From Globisporangium splendens (lineage: Eukaryota > Oomycota > Peronosporomycetes > Pythiales > Pythiaceae): DNA of 64,000 nucleotides. The stretch lies in the NCBI GenBank assembly GCA_006386115.1, contig VFIW01000031.1, positions 372,001-436,000 of the forward strand. The letters are read 5' to 3'. The notes under the pieces were generated by a model that saw only the letters and a list, made by a program, of their open reading frames with translations, was not told the origin of the DNA and made no database searches. Shown here piece after piece: positions 62,344 to 64,000 of this stretch; position 1 is the stretch's first letter, and the number at the start of each line of letters is the position of its first letter. A program made the translations under genes and the position numbers.

Positions 62344-64000
62344 GCCGCTACCTCGGTATCCAAGTCGGACAAACGCCTTCGAATGCAAGTAACTGGTCCA
62401 AGTGCATCCAAGCCTTACGTGTCAGACTTCGACTTGCGCGTCTCAAAACTCACTCTGTCGCCCAACGCGCAGCAATTGCCAGTGCCGTCATCATGCCCAA
62501 AGTGCTTTACGTGGCCAGGCACTCCTGGCCCTCTACGGCTATTGTCAATCAGCTACACGACCTAGTGAAACAATTTGTCTGGGGCTCAAGGAATGGTAAG
62601 CCTGCGGAACCGTGGATGAAGGAAGAACAAGCTGAGCTCAAAAAAATGAATGGAGGCTTGTCAGTACCCAACATCAGAACTGAGCTGATGACGATGAGTG
62701 CCACAGCAGTCTCAAAATGGGCAATCACTACCTCTCACATCGATCAGGTCATCGGGGAAATCTTGCTGCACAACACAAGGGCTTCTTCGACGTACATCAC
62801 GCCGCTCGATGCAATTCCAAGGCGGCCACCCCAGCTTCGTGAAAACATGTGGACAACTGGCGCAGCATTATGTGCGTCGCTCCATTCTCGACCGTATGAG
62901 CCCAGAGAACGTGATAATGTACGTTGGTGTTACGAGCACTTCAAGTCGACAATTGTGCAGACTCAATGGGACGGCGATGTGTTCCAGATCGACCTCAGCT
63001 CTAAAATGTCTGACAGGCTTCCAGGTATCATCGCTGAAGGACGAAGGCTACGTGGGACATTCTGTGCAGAATGGCTGCCATACATGACCTCGACTGCAGA
63101 TGGGTGGCTTCTTGATTCCAACGGCTCCCCTTACAAGCTTGCTCACACATCATTATCAGTTGGAACAGCACAACTGAGCGACATACTTCGATGGGAGTGG
63201 ATAAGACCAGGAGTGCTTAACTTCATCCCAACATGTGGAATCTCCGGATTCTCCCGGCCGTCTATTCGAACACTCGAGCGGTTATGTGCTACGTTGGTAT
63301 CCAACTTCCCACAGCTTCTGTATCGACCACAGCAAACAAATGTGCTTCGGCTGTACAACGGGCAACGTCATTATAACCACGAATGACATCTGCACACCAG
63401 CGAAGCAACTCTGACCCACGTCGACACGACCCTAGTCAAAGCTACGCATACAGTTCACTCCGCAATGGACTGTGACATCATGGCAACAAGAGACTTGAAT
63501 GGGCAGAAGGTGTCGTTCCATGCACATCCACGTTTCACAAGAATCGTGCAACTATGGGGTGGCAACGGACGATACAATAACACCAGATCTTTCTATCGGC
63601 AACAAGTTGCAGCAACGAGGACACAAATTGGAAAAGATACTCGAGATGCAGCAGTCAACAAAGCTGTCCATACAGCAGGATCTCTGTGGCCAGGACTGCA
63701 ATTAATCCAATGGAGCGAATTACACAACATCCCAGGGATTACAGTTTATACGGCTCAGACTCTTCTCCAGCTGAAAGCCAACCGACTCTCCATGTGGAAC
63801 TATGAGAAAGCTGATCTATCCTGCTCGAATCCCGAATGCTCCCAAGTTGTCCAATCTTCTGTTCAACATCTATTCTTGGAGTGTCCGAAAGCCAAACTGG
63901 TGTGGAACTACTTTTGTGCGCTATGGGCGAAGATCGGAATCGCTCCTGGTCACGACCCCGCAATCTGGATCTTCAGTCTGGATCTACCAGATACTCCAAG
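62344..64000 (+). mobile_element. LINE A, part 2: rest of the reverse transcriptase protein, runs off the window
   Basis: After the second target-site copy the reading frame continues with CRYLGIQVGQTPSN, the expected post-reverse-transcriptase block, then IMPKVLYVARHSWPS, and runs to a TGA at 63384-63386 where LINE B has TGG (Trp). Beyond it the same frame continues to base 64000 with KADLSCSNPECSQVV and a HLFLECPKAKLVWNYF block, a Cys-Cys-His-Cys knuckle. The RNase H should lie past the window end. Apart from the TGA and the insertion, I see no other break in this part. Confidence 0.85.

Overview
The window looks like nuclear DNA of an oomycete (water mould). The evidence is compact protein-coding genes on both strands with short GT-AG introns (57-144 nt, often with GTACGT or GTGCGT donors), GC-rich coding sequence, a Crinkler-type effector fragment, expanded ankyrin-repeat genes, membrane-anchored CAP proteins, a BT1-type transporter, a fungal-type phenolic acid decarboxylase, a Crypton and a LINE with an RNase H. 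I cannot fix the genus. There is no operon logic; neighbours are independent transcription units, so context says little about function.

Left part (1-33.7 kb) is gene-rich and mostly ordinary. In order: a frame-broken Crinkler-like gene end (+); a 720-residue protein of unknown function with SH3b-like stretches (+); an 8 kb SFI1-like centrin-binding repeat gene (-) interrupted by five in-frame stops and four frame changes; a membrane-anchored CAP protein (+); a PH-ankyrin-AGC kinase (+); an N6AMT1/HemK2 methyltransferase with five introns (-); carnitine O-acyltransferase (-); a Myb/SANT-like DNA-binding protein (+); an acidic protein with a one-base frame break (-); a second membrane-anchored CAP protein (-); MYG1 (-) divergent from an NSUN6-like RNA methyltransferase (+); and phenolic acid decarboxylase (+), whose 3' end is tandemly duplicated.

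Middle part (33.7-49.9 kb) is poorer in genes and rich in wreckage: a frameshifted Crypton tyrosine recombinase (-), more than 3 kb without a recognisable gene, an intact folate-biopterin-type transporter (+), a degraded unknown gene, a small ankyrin protein (-), and a multipass membrane-protein gene cut by a 5'-truncated LINE.

Right part (49.9-64 kb) holds a giant intact gene (+): about 29 ankyrin repeats, then a pseudokinase, then an active-looking TKL kinase. It is followed by two more broken copies of the multipass membrane family (-). The last is cut by a LINE whose reverse transcriptase is itself split by a second, inverted, 5'-truncated LINE flanked by a perfect 15 bp target-site duplication. 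The host LINE runs off the window end. The most interesting items are the ankyrin-pseudokinase-kinase protein, the SFI1-like gene whose stops fall on the conserved repeat tryptophan, and the datable nested retroelement.
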